Shown piece by piece: positions 39,691-47,383 of a stretch of 58,883 nucleotides of DNA. The stretch's first letter is position 1. The number at the start of each line of letters is the position of its first letter. The stretch lies in contig WRKO01000013.1 of the NCBI GenBank assembly GCA_009782215.1, forward strand, positions 1 through 58,883. Direction: 5' to 3'. A model generated the notes under the pieces. It was given only the letters and a program-made list of their open reading frames with translations, was not told the DNA's origin and did no database searches. The position numbers and the translations under genes are program-made. Source of the stretch: Oscillospiraceae bacterium (GTDB lineage Bacteria > Bacillota > Clostridia > Oscillospirales > UBA929).

Positions 39691-40689
39691 ATGACGGAGC
39701 AAACCATCAACGTTGAGCGTCTGGAGCAGGTTATCGCGCTGTTCGGGTCGTTTGACCGGAACATCAAGCTCATCGAGGAAAAGGCCGGGGTCAAGGTCAT
39801 CAACCGGGACACCGAGCTTAAAATCATCGGCGAGGCGGAAAATGTATACCGCGGCGTGAAGGTGGTGGAGGGGCTGCTTTCGGTCATCGCGCGCGGCGAA
39901 ATCATCTCCGACCAAAACATTCACTATGTTTTGGGGCTGGTGGATGAAGGCGCGGAGGACAAGCTCGCCCAACTGGGCAAGGATGTGGTCTGTGTCACGG
40001 CGCGGGGCAAGCCGGTCAAGGCAAAAACCTTGGGGCAGAAGAAATACATTGAAGCCATCGCGGGGAACACCGTCACCGTCGGCGTGGGCCCGGCCGGGAC
40101 GGGCAAAACCTACCTCGCCGTGGCCAAGGCCGTCACCGCTTTCCGCCAAAAAGAGGTCAGCCGCATCATTCTCACCCGCCCCGCCGTCGAGGCCGGGGAG
40201 AAGCTGGGCTTTCTGCCGGGGGATTTGCAAAACAAAGTAGACCCCTACCTCCGCCCGCTCTATGACGCGCTGTTTGATATGCTGGGGTCGGAGACGTACC
40301 ACAAGTTCGTTGAGCGCGGCGCCATTGAGGTCGCGCCGCTGGCCTATATGCGCGGGCGGACACTGGACGATTCGTTCATCATCCTTGACGAGGCGCAGAA
40401 CACCACGCGGGAACAGATGAAAATGTTTCTCACCCGCATGGGCTTCGGCTCAAAGGTCGTCATCACCGGCGACGTTACGCAGATTGACCTGCCCCGGGAA
40501 AAGGTGAGCGGGCTGAAGGAGGCGGTGCGCGTCCTGCGCGGCGTGGAGGACATCGCCGTCTGCGAGCTGACCGCCCGCGACGTGGTGCGCCATGTGCTGG
40601 TGCAGAGGATTGTCAAGGCATACGAGGACTTTGAGGCCCGCGCGGAACGGCGCGGATTAAAGGGCGCGCGCGGGCGCGGCGGACATTAA
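39691..40689 (+). CDS. phoH: PhoH-family ATPase
   Basis: A 332-residue P-loop ATPase of the PhoH/YbeZ type. The N-terminal KH-like region (about 1-110) precedes the ATPase domain with Walker A GPAGTGKTYLAVAK (about 133-146), Walker B IILDEAQNT (about 230) and sensor blocks KVVITGDVTQIDLP. PhoH works with the RNase YbeY in RNA metabolism; its exact reaction is unsettled. It is 22 bp upstream of ybeY, the usual pairing. The start ATG 39691 follows AAAGGAG. Confidence 0.93.
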   Translation: MTEQTINVERLEQVIALFGSFDRNIKLIEEKAGVKVINRDTELKIIGEAENVYRGVKVVEGLLSVIARGEIISDQNIHYVLGLVDEGAEDKLAQLGKDVVCVTARGKPVKAKTLGQKKYIEAIAGNTVTVGVGPAGTGKTYLAVAKAVTAFRQKEVSRIILTRPAVEAGEKLGFLPGDLQNKVDPYLRPLYDALFDMLGSETYHKFVERGAIEVAPLAYMRGRTLDDSFIILDEAQNTTREQMKMFLTRMGFGSKVVITGDVTQIDLPREKVSGLKEAVRVLRGVEDIAVCELTARDVVRHVLVQRIVKAYEDFEARAERRGLKGARGRGGH

Positions 40690-40711
40690 CGGATAAAAAG
40701 GAGAATCGCTT

Positions 40712-41161
40712 ATGACAAAATGCCGTATACGGGCATACGACGCGGGGGAATTTACGCCCCTGCTGCGCCGCGCCGCGCGGTTCGCGGTGAAGAACGAGCG
40801 GTTGCCCGACCCCTGCGTGATGGACATCAGCTTCGTTTCAGACAACGAGATGCGGGGGCTGAACCGATTGCAGCGCGGCGTCAACAAAACCACCGACGTC
40901 CTCTCCTTTCCCATGCGGACGCCGGGCGACAGGCCCGACCCCGATACCGGGCGCGTCTATATCGGCGATGTACTCATATCGGTCAGGCGCGCCGCGAAGC
41001 AGGCCAAGGAATACGGGCACAGCATTGAGCGCGAGCTGGCCTACCTCGCCGCGCACGGGACGCTGCATTTGCTCGGGTATGACCATGAGCTGGAATGGGA
41101 CAGGGCGGTCATGCGGAAAAAAGAAGACGCTGTGATGGAAAGGCTGGGGCTTTTGCGATGA
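40712..41161 (+). CDS. ybeY: endoribonuclease YbeY
   Basis: A 149-residue zinc-dependent RNase for 16S rRNA 3'-end maturation and ribosome quality control. The metal site HGTLHLLGYDHELEWD provides three His ligands. DISFVSDNEMRGLN and TTDVLSFPM are the other family blocks. The start ATG 40712 follows AAAAGGAG at normal spacing. It overlaps dgkA by 4 bp (ATGA). The order phoH-ybeY-dgkA is standard, but era does not follow here; era-recO is about 22 kb away on the other strand. Confidence 0.94.
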   Translation: MTKCRIRAYDAGEFTPLLRRAARFAVKNERLPDPCVMDISFVSDNEMRGLNRLQRGVNKTTDVLSFPMRTPGDRPDPDTGRVYIGDVLISVRRAAKQAKEYGHSIERELAYLAAHGTLHLLGYDHELEWDRAVMRKKEDAVMERLGLLR

Positions 41162-41610
41162 AAAGTTTTGTTTGCGCGTGGCGCGGCATCGTCCACGCCG
41201 TTCAAACCGAGCGCAATGTGCGGATTCACCTTGCCGCGTTATTTTATGTCGTCGTGGCGGGCAGGCTGCTGTATTCCGTCCGCTGGGAATGGCTGATGCT
41301 GGCGTGCGGCCTTGTGATTGGCGCGGAGCTGATCAACACGGCTCTGGAGCGCCTTTGCGACGGGCTGGAGCCGGGGCGCTCCGAGGTCGTCAGAAACGTC
41401 AAGGATTTGGCGGCCGGGGCGGTGCTGGTCTGCGCCGCCGCCGCTGCCGCCGGCGCGGTGTTTGTCTTCTGGTGGGACATAGAATGGTACTTACAAATTG
41501 ATTTTTACCCGGCCCTGTTGAGCAGACCCCTGTTCTGGGCGGGGGTTGCCGCGCTGCCGCTGTGGAGCGTGTTTATTTTTTGGTTTGGAAGGAAAAAGAA
41601 GGGGGAATGA
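41158..41610 (+). CDS. dgkA: diacylglycerol/undecaprenol kinase DgkA
   Basis: A 150-residue membrane kinase. The family signature GAELINTALERLCDGL (about 59-74) carries the catalytic Glu/Asn/Glu residues. Three or four hydrophobic helices are visible, and the C-terminal tail ends basic (FGRKKKGE). In Firmicutes the enzyme phosphorylates undecaprenol and/or diacylglycerol, recycling lipid carriers. An extra C-terminal helix (LFWAGVAALPLWSVFIFWF) makes it slightly longer than usual. Start ATG 41158 overlaps the ybeY stop, and its own stop overlaps the next start. Confidence 0.88.
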   Translation: MKSFVCAWRGIVHAVQTERNVRIHLAALFYVVVAGRLLYSVRWEWLMLACGLVIGAELINTALERLCDGLEPGRSEVVRNVKDLAAGAVLVCAAAAAAGAVFVFWWDIEWYLQIDFYPALLSRPLFWAGVAALPLWSVFIFWFGRKKKGE

Positions 41611-42776
41611 CCGTGCTTCGCGCAGCCGTTATCGGAACGGGGAACATTTCGCCCATGCACATCAACGGATATCTCGCCTTCCCGGAGCGGTGCGAGATTG
41701 TCGCGCTGTGCGATATCGCGCCGGAAAAATGCGAGCGGGCAAAAGAGACCTTCGGGCTGCCGGACGCCCGCGTCTTTGCTTCGCACAAAGCCCTGCTGGA
41801 CGGCGCGGCGTTTGACCTTGCCAGCATCTGCACGCCGCCGTACTGCCACGCGGAGATTGCCGCCGACTGCCTGAAAGCGGGCAGGCATGTGATTGTGGAA
41901 AAACCGATGGCGGCGGCGCTCTCTGAGTGCGACCAAATGATGGCGGCGGCGGCGGAGAGCGGGAAAATCCTGTCCGTCGTGGCGCAAAACCGCTTCCGGG
42001 ACGGGATATGGAACCTCAAGCGGGTGCTGGACAGCGGGCTGATTGGCAAGGTCGTCCACGCGCAGGTGGATTCTCTGTGGTGGCGCGGGCATTGCTATTA
42101 TGATTTATGGTGGCGCGGGCTTTGGGAAAAGGAGGGCGGCGGCTGCACCCTCAACCACGCCGTCCACCACATTGATATGCTGGGCTGGATGATGGGGCGT
42201 CCTTCGGAGGTCTGCGCCATGATATCCAACGCCGCGCACGATAATTCCGAGGTGGAGGACGTTTCGGTGGCCGTGATGCGCTACGGCGGCGGCGCGCTGG
42301 CGCAGGTCACCAGCTCGGTCGTCCATCACGGCGAGGAACAGCAAATCATCTTCCAAGGCGAGAAAGCCCGCGTCTCCGCGCCGTGGAGGGTGGCGGCGCA
42401 GACGTCCAAGCCCAACGGCTTTCCCGACCCCAACCCGGCGCTGGAGCGGGAGATTGACGCGTTTTTCAAAGCCCAGCCCTCCCTGCCGTATGAAACGCAC
42501 ACCGGGCAAATCGGCAACGTGCTGGACGCGATAGAGTCCGGTGGCAAGCCCTTCATCGGCGGCGCGGAGGGACGGCTGACCATCGAGCTGATTACCGCCA
42601 TCTATCAATCCGCGGCCGAAGGCCGGACGGTCAGGCTCCCCATCACGCCGGACGACCCGTTTTATACGGCGGAGGGCATTTTGTCCCGTATGCCGCGTTT
42701 TTACCAAAAAACCGGCGCGGCCCGGGAGCTGCGCGGAGAGATTACAACGGGGAGAGAATGGAGAAAAACACTATGA
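41607..42776 (+). CDS. Gfo/Idh/MocA-family oxidoreductase (first)
   Basis: A 389-residue NAD(P)-dependent oxidoreductase. The Rossmann motif is VIGTGNISPMHINGYLAF, and the conserved EKP motif is VIVEKPMAAALSE. A dehydrogenase C-terminal domain starts near residue 125 and includes GGGCTLNHAVHHIDMLGWMMG, a sugar-dehydrogenase-like catalytic block. The substrate is probably a sugar or inositol derivative. Start ATG 41607 is preceded by GAAGGGGG and overlaps the dgkA stop by 4 bp. A second, distant relative is encoded at 44987-46072. Confidence 0.88.
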   Translation: MTVLRAAVIGTGNISPMHINGYLAFPERCEIVALCDIAPEKCERAKETFGLPDARVFASHKALLDGAAFDLASICTPPYCHAEIAADCLKAGRHVIVEKPMAAALSECDQMMAAAAESGKILSVVAQNRFRDGIWNLKRVLDSGLIGKVVHAQVDSLWWRGHCYYDLWWRGLWEKEGGGCTLNHAVHHIDMLGWMMGRPSEVCAMISNAAHDNSEVEDVSVAVMRYGGGALAQVTSSVVHHGEEQQIIFQGEKARVSAPWRVAAQTSKPNGFPDPNPALEREIDAFFKAQPSLPYETHTGQIGNVLDAIESGGKPFIGGAEGRLTIELITAIYQSAAEGRTVRLPITPDDPFYTAEGILSRMPRFYQKTGAARELRGEITTGREWRKTL

Positions 42777-43582
42777 CCATGAAGTTGCGCACATATAAAA
42801 TCATACAGCCGCACAAAACCGACGACATTCTCAGCACGGGCTTTGACTGGTTTATTGTCTCCCTTATTGTCGTCAATGTCATCATCATTGTCATCGACAC
42901 CTTAGACCTGCCGGAGAGGGTATCGTTTATCCTCAGAATTATTGAGACCGTTACGGTGGCGGTCTTCACCGCCGAATATGCGCTGAGACTCTGGACGGCT
43001 GATATCATCTACAGGCACGAGAATTTTTTCATGGCGCGTGTAAAATATGCGCTTACGTTTTTAATGCTGATGGATCTGATTGCCATCATGCCCTTTTATC
43101 TGCAGTTCGCGTTTTACGTTGATATCAATATACTGCGGATATTCAGGCTGTTCCGCATGATTTGGTTTTTCAGAATTAAGAGGGAGTATATCAAGGCTCT
43201 GTCAAACATCTTTGATGTGTTCAGGCGGAAAGCGGCGCATTTGTTTTTTGCCATCCTGATTATTTTCGTGCTGATGGTCATCGCTTCGATTTTAATGTAT
43301 GACGCCGAACACAAAGCCCAGCCCGACGTGTTCAAAAACGCCCTTTCCGGGCTGTGGTGGTCGGTGATTACAATAACAACGGTCGGCTACGGCGAGATTT
43401 ATCCGATTACCGCGATGGGAAAGGTTCTCGGAGCGTTTTTTTCCATGCTGAGCATCGGGCTGATTGCCGTCCCAACCGGCATCATCTCGGCGGGCTTTAT
43501 AGAAAAAGCCCGGGAAGAAAGAGCCGCCGCCAAAGGAAGCAAACGCTTCTGCCCATACTGCGGAAACGATACGGGGGAGTAA
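42758..43582 (+). CDS. voltage-gated-type ion channel (potassium)
   Basis: A 274-residue six-helix channel. S1-S3 lie in about residues 30-115, and S4 is short with positive residues (IFRLFRMIWFFRIKRE). The pore helix and selectivity filter are ITITTVGYGEIYP (TVGYG, about 205-217). The C-terminal tail is ARAAAKGS-like basic and ends FCPYCGNDTGE, a half zinc ribbon. TVGYG indicates potassium selectivity. It overlaps the preceding oxidoreductase by 19 bp. A second in-frame ATG at 42773 is possible. It could be a KvAP/bacterial Kv relative; gating is unproven. Confidence 0.88.
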   Translation: MEKNTMTMKLRTYKIIQPHKTDDILSTGFDWFIVSLIVVNVIIIVIDTLDLPERVSFILRIIETVTVAVFTAEYALRLWTADIIYRHENFFMARVKYALTFLMLMDLIAIMPFYLQFAFYVDINILRIFRLFRMIWFFRIKREYIKALSNIFDVFRRKAAHLFFAILIIFVLMVIASILMYDAEHKAQPDVFKNALSGLWWSVITITTVGYGEIYPITAMGKVLGAFFSMLSIGLIAVPTGIISAGFIEKAREERAAAKGSKRFCPYCGNDTGE

Positions 43583-43661
43583 CCCCGAATGAAAAACAGC
43601 TCCGGTGCGAGAAAGCCCGCGTGTCCGCGTATTTTATTTTGAAAAGGGGGAACGAGAGGTT

Positions 43662-44168
43662 ATGCCGCAGGGGATTATTGTCCAAAACGCCAAGACGGCG
43701 GAATACAAACGGTCAGACCTGAAAAAAGCGTGCAACTACGAGGGGGCGCTGAAAGAGGAATATGTGCATGATATGTGCAGGATATCCTCCCCGTCCGCTG
43801 GGAACCAGCTATATGTCACATTATATTCCATACCTCCCCAAAAATCGAACTATCCCTATCATTACCACGCCGCGGCGGAAGAGGTCTTCTATATCATCAG
43901 CGGCAAAGGCGTTTTGGAGACGCCGGACGGCGACATCGCCGTTTCGGAGGGCGACGTGCTTGTGGCTCCGCGCGGGGAAAAAGGGGCGCATAAGCTGTCA
44001 AACCCCTCCGAACACGAGCCTTTGGTGTACCTTGATGTGGATAACAGCTTCCCTGTGGAAACGACCTTTCATCCGCACACCAATAAAGCCGTTATCACTT
44101 GGTACGAGGGCAAATTTCAAAAGGCATACAGGATAGACTCGGACGTGAATTATCTGGAAGGAGAATAA
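43662..44168 (+). CDS. cupin-domain protein
   Basis: A 168-residue single-cupin protein. The metal-binding motif 1 is YPYHYHAAAEEVFYIISGKG (His, His, Glu), and motif 2 is GDVLVAPRGEKGAHKLSN. Cupins of this type include isomerases, dioxygenases and sugar-binding proteins; no specific substrate is evident. Start ATG 43662 has GAACGAGAGG upstream; the frame is open further but the sequence above is not family-like. It is followed after 5 bp by a methyltransferase, so the two may be coupled. A small metabolite role is inferred. Confidence 0.82.
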   Translation: MPQGIIVQNAKTAEYKRSDLKKACNYEGALKEEYVHDMCRISSPSAGNQLYVTLYSIPPQKSNYPYHYHAAAEEVFYIISGKGVLETPDGDIAVSEGDVLVAPRGEKGAHKLSNPSEHEPLVYLDVDNSFPVETTFHPHTNKAVITWYEGKFQKAYRIDSDVNYLEGE

Positions 44169-44173
44169 ATTGG

Positions 44174-44944
44174 ATGAAAAGCAGCTATACGGACATAAAC
44201 TCGAAAGCCATAGACGGGTGGGTTGAAAGCGGCTGGGAATGGGGCGTTTCGATTTCGCGCGAGGCATACGCGGCCGCAAAAAACGGGCAGTGGAGCGTTG
44301 TGCTGACGCCGAAAAAGCCGGTTCCGCAGGCATGGTTTTCCCCGTTGATGAAGGACGGAGGGCTGGGCGGCGCGAAGCTGCTCGGGTTGGCAAGCGGCGG
44401 GGGCCAGCAGATGCCGGTTTTCGCGGCGTTGGGCGCGGACTGCACGGTGTTTGATTACTCTGAAAAACAGCTTGAGAGCGAGAAAGCGGTGTCCGAACGC
44501 GAGGGATACGCGATTTCCATCGTCAGGGGGGATATGGCAAAGCGGCTGCCGTTTGAGGACGGGGCGTTTGATATCATATTTCACCCTGTGTCCAACTGTT
44601 ATGTTGAGGACGTCCGTCATGTGTGGAACGAGTGCTTCCGCGTTTTGAAGAAAGGCGGCATACTGCTGTCGGGGATGGATAACGGGGTGGGTTATCTCAC
44701 CGAGGAGGAAAACCCGCTTTTGATTGTGAACAAGCTTCCGTATAATCCGCTCAAGGACGAGGCGTTATACAAACGCTGTATTCAAACCGACGGCAGCATC
44801 CAGTTCAGCCACACCCTTGAGGAACAGATTGGGGGACAGCTCGCGGCGGGATTTGTTCTGACGGATCTGTATGAAGATACGGACGGCGACGGCATTGGTG
44901 AATACATCCCGACTTTTATCGCGACAAGAGCGGTGAAAGCCTAG
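44174..44944 (+). CDS. class I SAM-dependent methyltransferase
   Basis: A 256-residue Rossmann methyltransferase. Motif I is KLLGLASGGGQQMPVFAALG, followed by VFDYSEKQLE (motif II acidic), SIVRGDMAKRLPFEDGAFD and FRVLKKGGILLSGMD. The N-terminal extension (about 1-55) includes RPVLTPKKPVP-like basic residues. Substrate is unknown; small-molecule methyltransferases of the UbiE/Methyltransf_11 group share these motifs. It is preceded by the cupin gene by 5 bp and has GAAGGAG upstream. Confidence 0.82.
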   Translation: MKSSYTDINSKAIDGWVESGWEWGVSISREAYAAAKNGQWSVVLTPKKPVPQAWFSPLMKDGGLGGAKLLGLASGGGQQMPVFAALGADCTVFDYSEKQLESEKAVSEREGYAISIVRGDMAKRLPFEDGAFDIIFHPVSNCYVEDVRHVWNECFRVLKKGGILLSGMDNGVGYLTEEENPLLIVNKLPYNPLKDEALYKRCIQTDGSIQFSHTLEEQIGGQLAAGFVLTDLYEDTDGDGIGEYIPTFIATRAVKA

Positions 44945-44986
44945 CCCGGCAAACCATACATCTCAAACAATCGGGAGGTTTTACAG

Positions 44987-46072
44987 ATGAAAAACGCGGC
45001 AAACGGACAGTTTTACGCGCCGGAGGGCAAGCCCGCGCCGGTGGTGAAGCCGGGGGAGTTTGTGTTCTCGGCAATCGCGCTCGACCACGGGCATATTTAC
45101 GGGCAGTGCAACGGGCTGATGGAAGCCGGGGCGGTGCTGAAGAGCGTATACGACCCGGACGAGAAAAAGCTGGACGCTTTTTGCGTGGCGTATCCCCAAG
45201 CAAAACGGGCGGGGAGCGAGGAAGAAATCCTCTCCGACCCGGAGGTGCGGCTGGTCGCGGGCGCGGCGGTCACGAGCGAGCGGTGCGCGCTGGGGCTGCG
45301 CGTGATGGACGCGGGGAAGGACTACTTCACCGACAAGGCCCCGCTGACCACCTTGGAGCAGCTTGCCGCCGCCAAGGAAGCGGTGAAGCGCACGGGGAAG
45401 AAGTATATGGTCTATTACTCCGAGCGCCTCCATGTGGAAACGGCGGTGTTCGCGGGGCAACTGATTGAGCGGGGCGCCATCGGCAGGGTGGTGCAGGTGC
45501 TGGGGCTGGGGCCGCACCGCCTCAGCGCGAAGAGCCGCCCGGCATGGTTTTTTGAGAAAGAGAAATACGGCGGCATCCTCTGCGACATCGGAAGCCACCA
45601 AATTGAGCAGATTTTATTCTATACCGGCGCGAAGGACGCGGTCGTGACCCATAGCCAAATCGGCAACTTTAACCACCCCGAAACCCCGGAGCTGGACGAC
45701 TTCGGCGACGCGTCGCTGCTGACCGACACCGGCGCGGCCGGCTATTTCCGCGTGGACTGGTTTACCCCCGACGGCTTGCAGATGTGGGGCGACGGGCGCA
45801 GCATCATCCTCGGCACGGAGGGCTTTATTGAGCAGCGGAAATACATGAATCTCGGCACCTCCGACGGCCCCGGCCATCTCTTCCTCGCCAACGGCAAAGA
45901 GGAAACGCACTACAACGTTCACGGCAAGGTGGGCTATCCCTTCTTCGGGCAGTTGGTGCTGGACTGCCTCAACCGCACGGAAAACGCCATGACGCAAGAC
46001 CACGCCTTCAAAGCCGCGGAGCTGTGCGTCAGGGCGCAGATGCAGGCGCGGGTGATGACTCCTCAACCCTGA
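44987..46072 (+). CDS. Gfo/Idh/MocA-family oxidoreductase (second)
   Basis: A 361-residue oxidoreductase, only distantly related to the one at 41607. The N-terminal nucleotide-binding part lacks the standard GxGxxG and reads VFSAIALDHGHIYGQCNGL. The conserved DKAP (TDKAPLTTLEQ) replaces the usual EKP. The C-terminal catalytic block is DIGSHQIEQILFYTG, with His. Such variants occur in sugar-processing clusters. It converges with ymdB, overlapping by 44 bp. The ribosome site GGGAGG lies 10 bp upstream of the ATG. Substrate unknown. Confidence 0.82.
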   Translation: MKNAANGQFYAPEGKPAPVVKPGEFVFSAIALDHGHIYGQCNGLMEAGAVLKSVYDPDEKKLDAFCVAYPQAKRAGSEEEILSDPEVRLVAGAAVTSERCALGLRVMDAGKDYFTDKAPLTTLEQLAAAKEAVKRTGKKYMVYYSERLHVETAVFAGQLIERGAIGRVVQVLGLGPHRLSAKSRPAWFFEKEKYGGILCDIGSHQIEQILFYTGAKDAVVTHSQIGNFNHPETPELDDFGDASLLTDTGAAGYFRVDWFTPDGLQMWGDGRSIILGTEGFIEQRKYMNLGTSDGPGHLFLANGKEETHYNVHGKVGYPFFGQLVLDCLNRTENAMTQDHAFKAAELCVRAQMQARVMTPQP

Positions 46073-46847
46073 CGCGCTCGACGCCGGTACATTTTCCCGT
46101 GGCCTCGTCGATGGTAAACACCGCGCCCTCGATGACGGCTTCGGTGACGGGCGGTTCATACCGCACCGGCACGTTGCCCATGAAGTTGGACACCGACTGC
46201 TCCACCTTGACGCCAAGGATGGAGTGGCGGGGGCCTGTCATGCCCAAATCGGTGATAAAGCCCGTGCCGCCGGGCAGGACGCGCTCGTCGGAGGTCTGCA
46301 CATGGGTATGCGTGCCGAACACCGCGGAGACGCGCCCGTCGAAGCAATGGGCAAACGCCGCTTTCTCGCTGGTGGCCTCGGCGTGGAAGTCCACGGCGAA
46401 GAGGTCGTCTTTAGACTCCGGCTCGTCCTTGAAGGTTTTCAGCAGCCTTTCCATCACATGGAAGGGGCTGTCGGCGTTCCATTCGCAGAAAAGCCGCCCG
46501 ACCAGACAAACGACGGTCAGCCAGCGCCCGGAGCTGAGCTGCAAACGGACAAACCCCTCGCCGGGGGTTTGGGGGGCGAGGTTGAGCGGGCGGAGGAGAT
46601 ATTTGTTTGCTTTCATTTCCTTGATAATCTGCGGGCGGTTCCACACATGGTTGCCCAGCGTCACCACGTCCGCGCCCGCCTCGAAAATCTGCTGTGCCTG
46701 CTCGGGTTTGACGCCCAGCACGTCGGCGTTCTCGCCGTTAATCACGCAGACGTCCGCGCCGTAATGTTTCTTGAGCGTACGGAGCTTGGCTGAGACAATC
46801 CTCAGCCCCGCCTCGCCGCACACGTCGCCGAACGCGAGAAGAATCAT
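46029..46847 (-). CDS. ymdB: YmdB-family metallophosphoesterase
   Basis: A 272-residue cyclic-nucleotide (2',3'-cNMP/3',5'-cAMP) phosphodiesterase. Family motifs are LLAFGDVCGEAGL, NGENADVLGV, LGNHVWNRPQI and GTHTHVQTSDERVLPGGT, all metal ligands. In Bacillus YmdB hydrolyses cyclic nucleotides and influences multicellular behaviour and sporulation, next to rny. The start ATG 46847 has GGAGG 8 bp upstream and overlaps the GNAT gene by 4 bp. It is slightly longer than the 264-residue Bacillus protein. Confidence 0.92.
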   Translation of the reverse strand: MILLAFGDVCGEAGLRIVSAKLRTLKKHYGADVCVINGENADVLGVKPEQAQQIFEAGADVVTLGNHVWNRPQIIKEMKANKYLLRPLNLAPQTPGEGFVRLQLSSGRWLTVVCLVGRLFCEWNADSPFHVMERLLKTFKDEPESKDDLFAVDFHAEATSEKAAFAHCFDGRVSAVFGTHTHVQTSDERVLPGGTGFITDLGMTGPRHSILGVKVEQSVSNFMGNVPVRYEPPVTEAVIEGAVFTIDEATGKCTGVERVRVEESSPAPASAP

Positions 46848-47326
46848 TGTGAAGCCTCCAGTCTGATTGTTTTCGCCATAAACAGGCAAGGGTTGTTTTC
46901 GTCCCAAAGCAGGGGGAAGACCTCCAGCGGCTTGAATCCCGCCGACTGATAAAACAGCCGCGTTTTCCGGTAGCTCTCGCTCTCCCTTGACGCATCCAGC
47001 GTTTTGACCGTGAGAAACTCCGCTTTGTTTTCCCGGCAATATTCTTCGCAGCGCCCGACAAGCCTTTTGCCAAGCCCCTGCCTGTGATATTCTTTCAATA
47101 TGCCCATCACGCAGATTTCCGATGTATGCGGGTTGTGGACTTTCAAGGCGGCGAACCCGACGGGCGTTTCGCCGTCGTATGCCGCGAAGAACGGCATGGC
47201 TTTGACCTGCGCGGTGTAGTCAACAATCGCGGCTTCATTGCCGAACCAACTTGGCAGCGCCCGCAGGATATCGTTGCAGATTTTTGATTTATCATCGGGG
47301 CTGCGCACGTCTTTTATGTCAATCAA
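46844..47326 (-). CDS. GNAT-family N-acetyltransferase (rny-ymdB interval)
   Basis: A 160-residue acetyltransferase. Motif A is ICVMGILKEYHRQGLGKRLVGRCEEYC (about 70-97), with the R/Q-x-x-G-x-G/A site QGLGKR. The C-terminal part has SESYRKTRLFYQSAGFKPLEVFP, typical of acyl-amine acetyltransferases. It lies between rny and ymdB, which are normally neighbours, and overlaps ymdB by 4 bp, so it has joined that unit. Acceptor unknown. Confidence 0.87.
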   Translation of the reverse strand: MIDIKDVRSPDDKSKICNDILRALPSWFGNEAAIVDYTAQVKAMPFFAAYDGETPVGFAALKVHNPHTSEICVMGILKEYHRQGLGKRLVGRCEEYCRENKAEFLTVKTLDASRESESYRKTRLFYQSAGFKPLEVFPLLWDENNPCLFMAKTIRLEASQ

Positions 47327-47347
47327 TGTAACACCCCTAACAGTAAT

Positions 47348-47371
47348 ATCCCCCGCCGGAAGGCGGGGGAT
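47348..47371. repeat. perfect hairpin between rny and the GNAT gene
   Basis: Ten-bp arms ATCCCCCGCC / GGCGGGGGAT with a GGAA loop. No T tract follows on either strand. It is a member of the TCTCCCGCC-type intergenic family. Confidence 0.6.
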
Positions 47372-47383
47372 GTGTGTTTCCGG

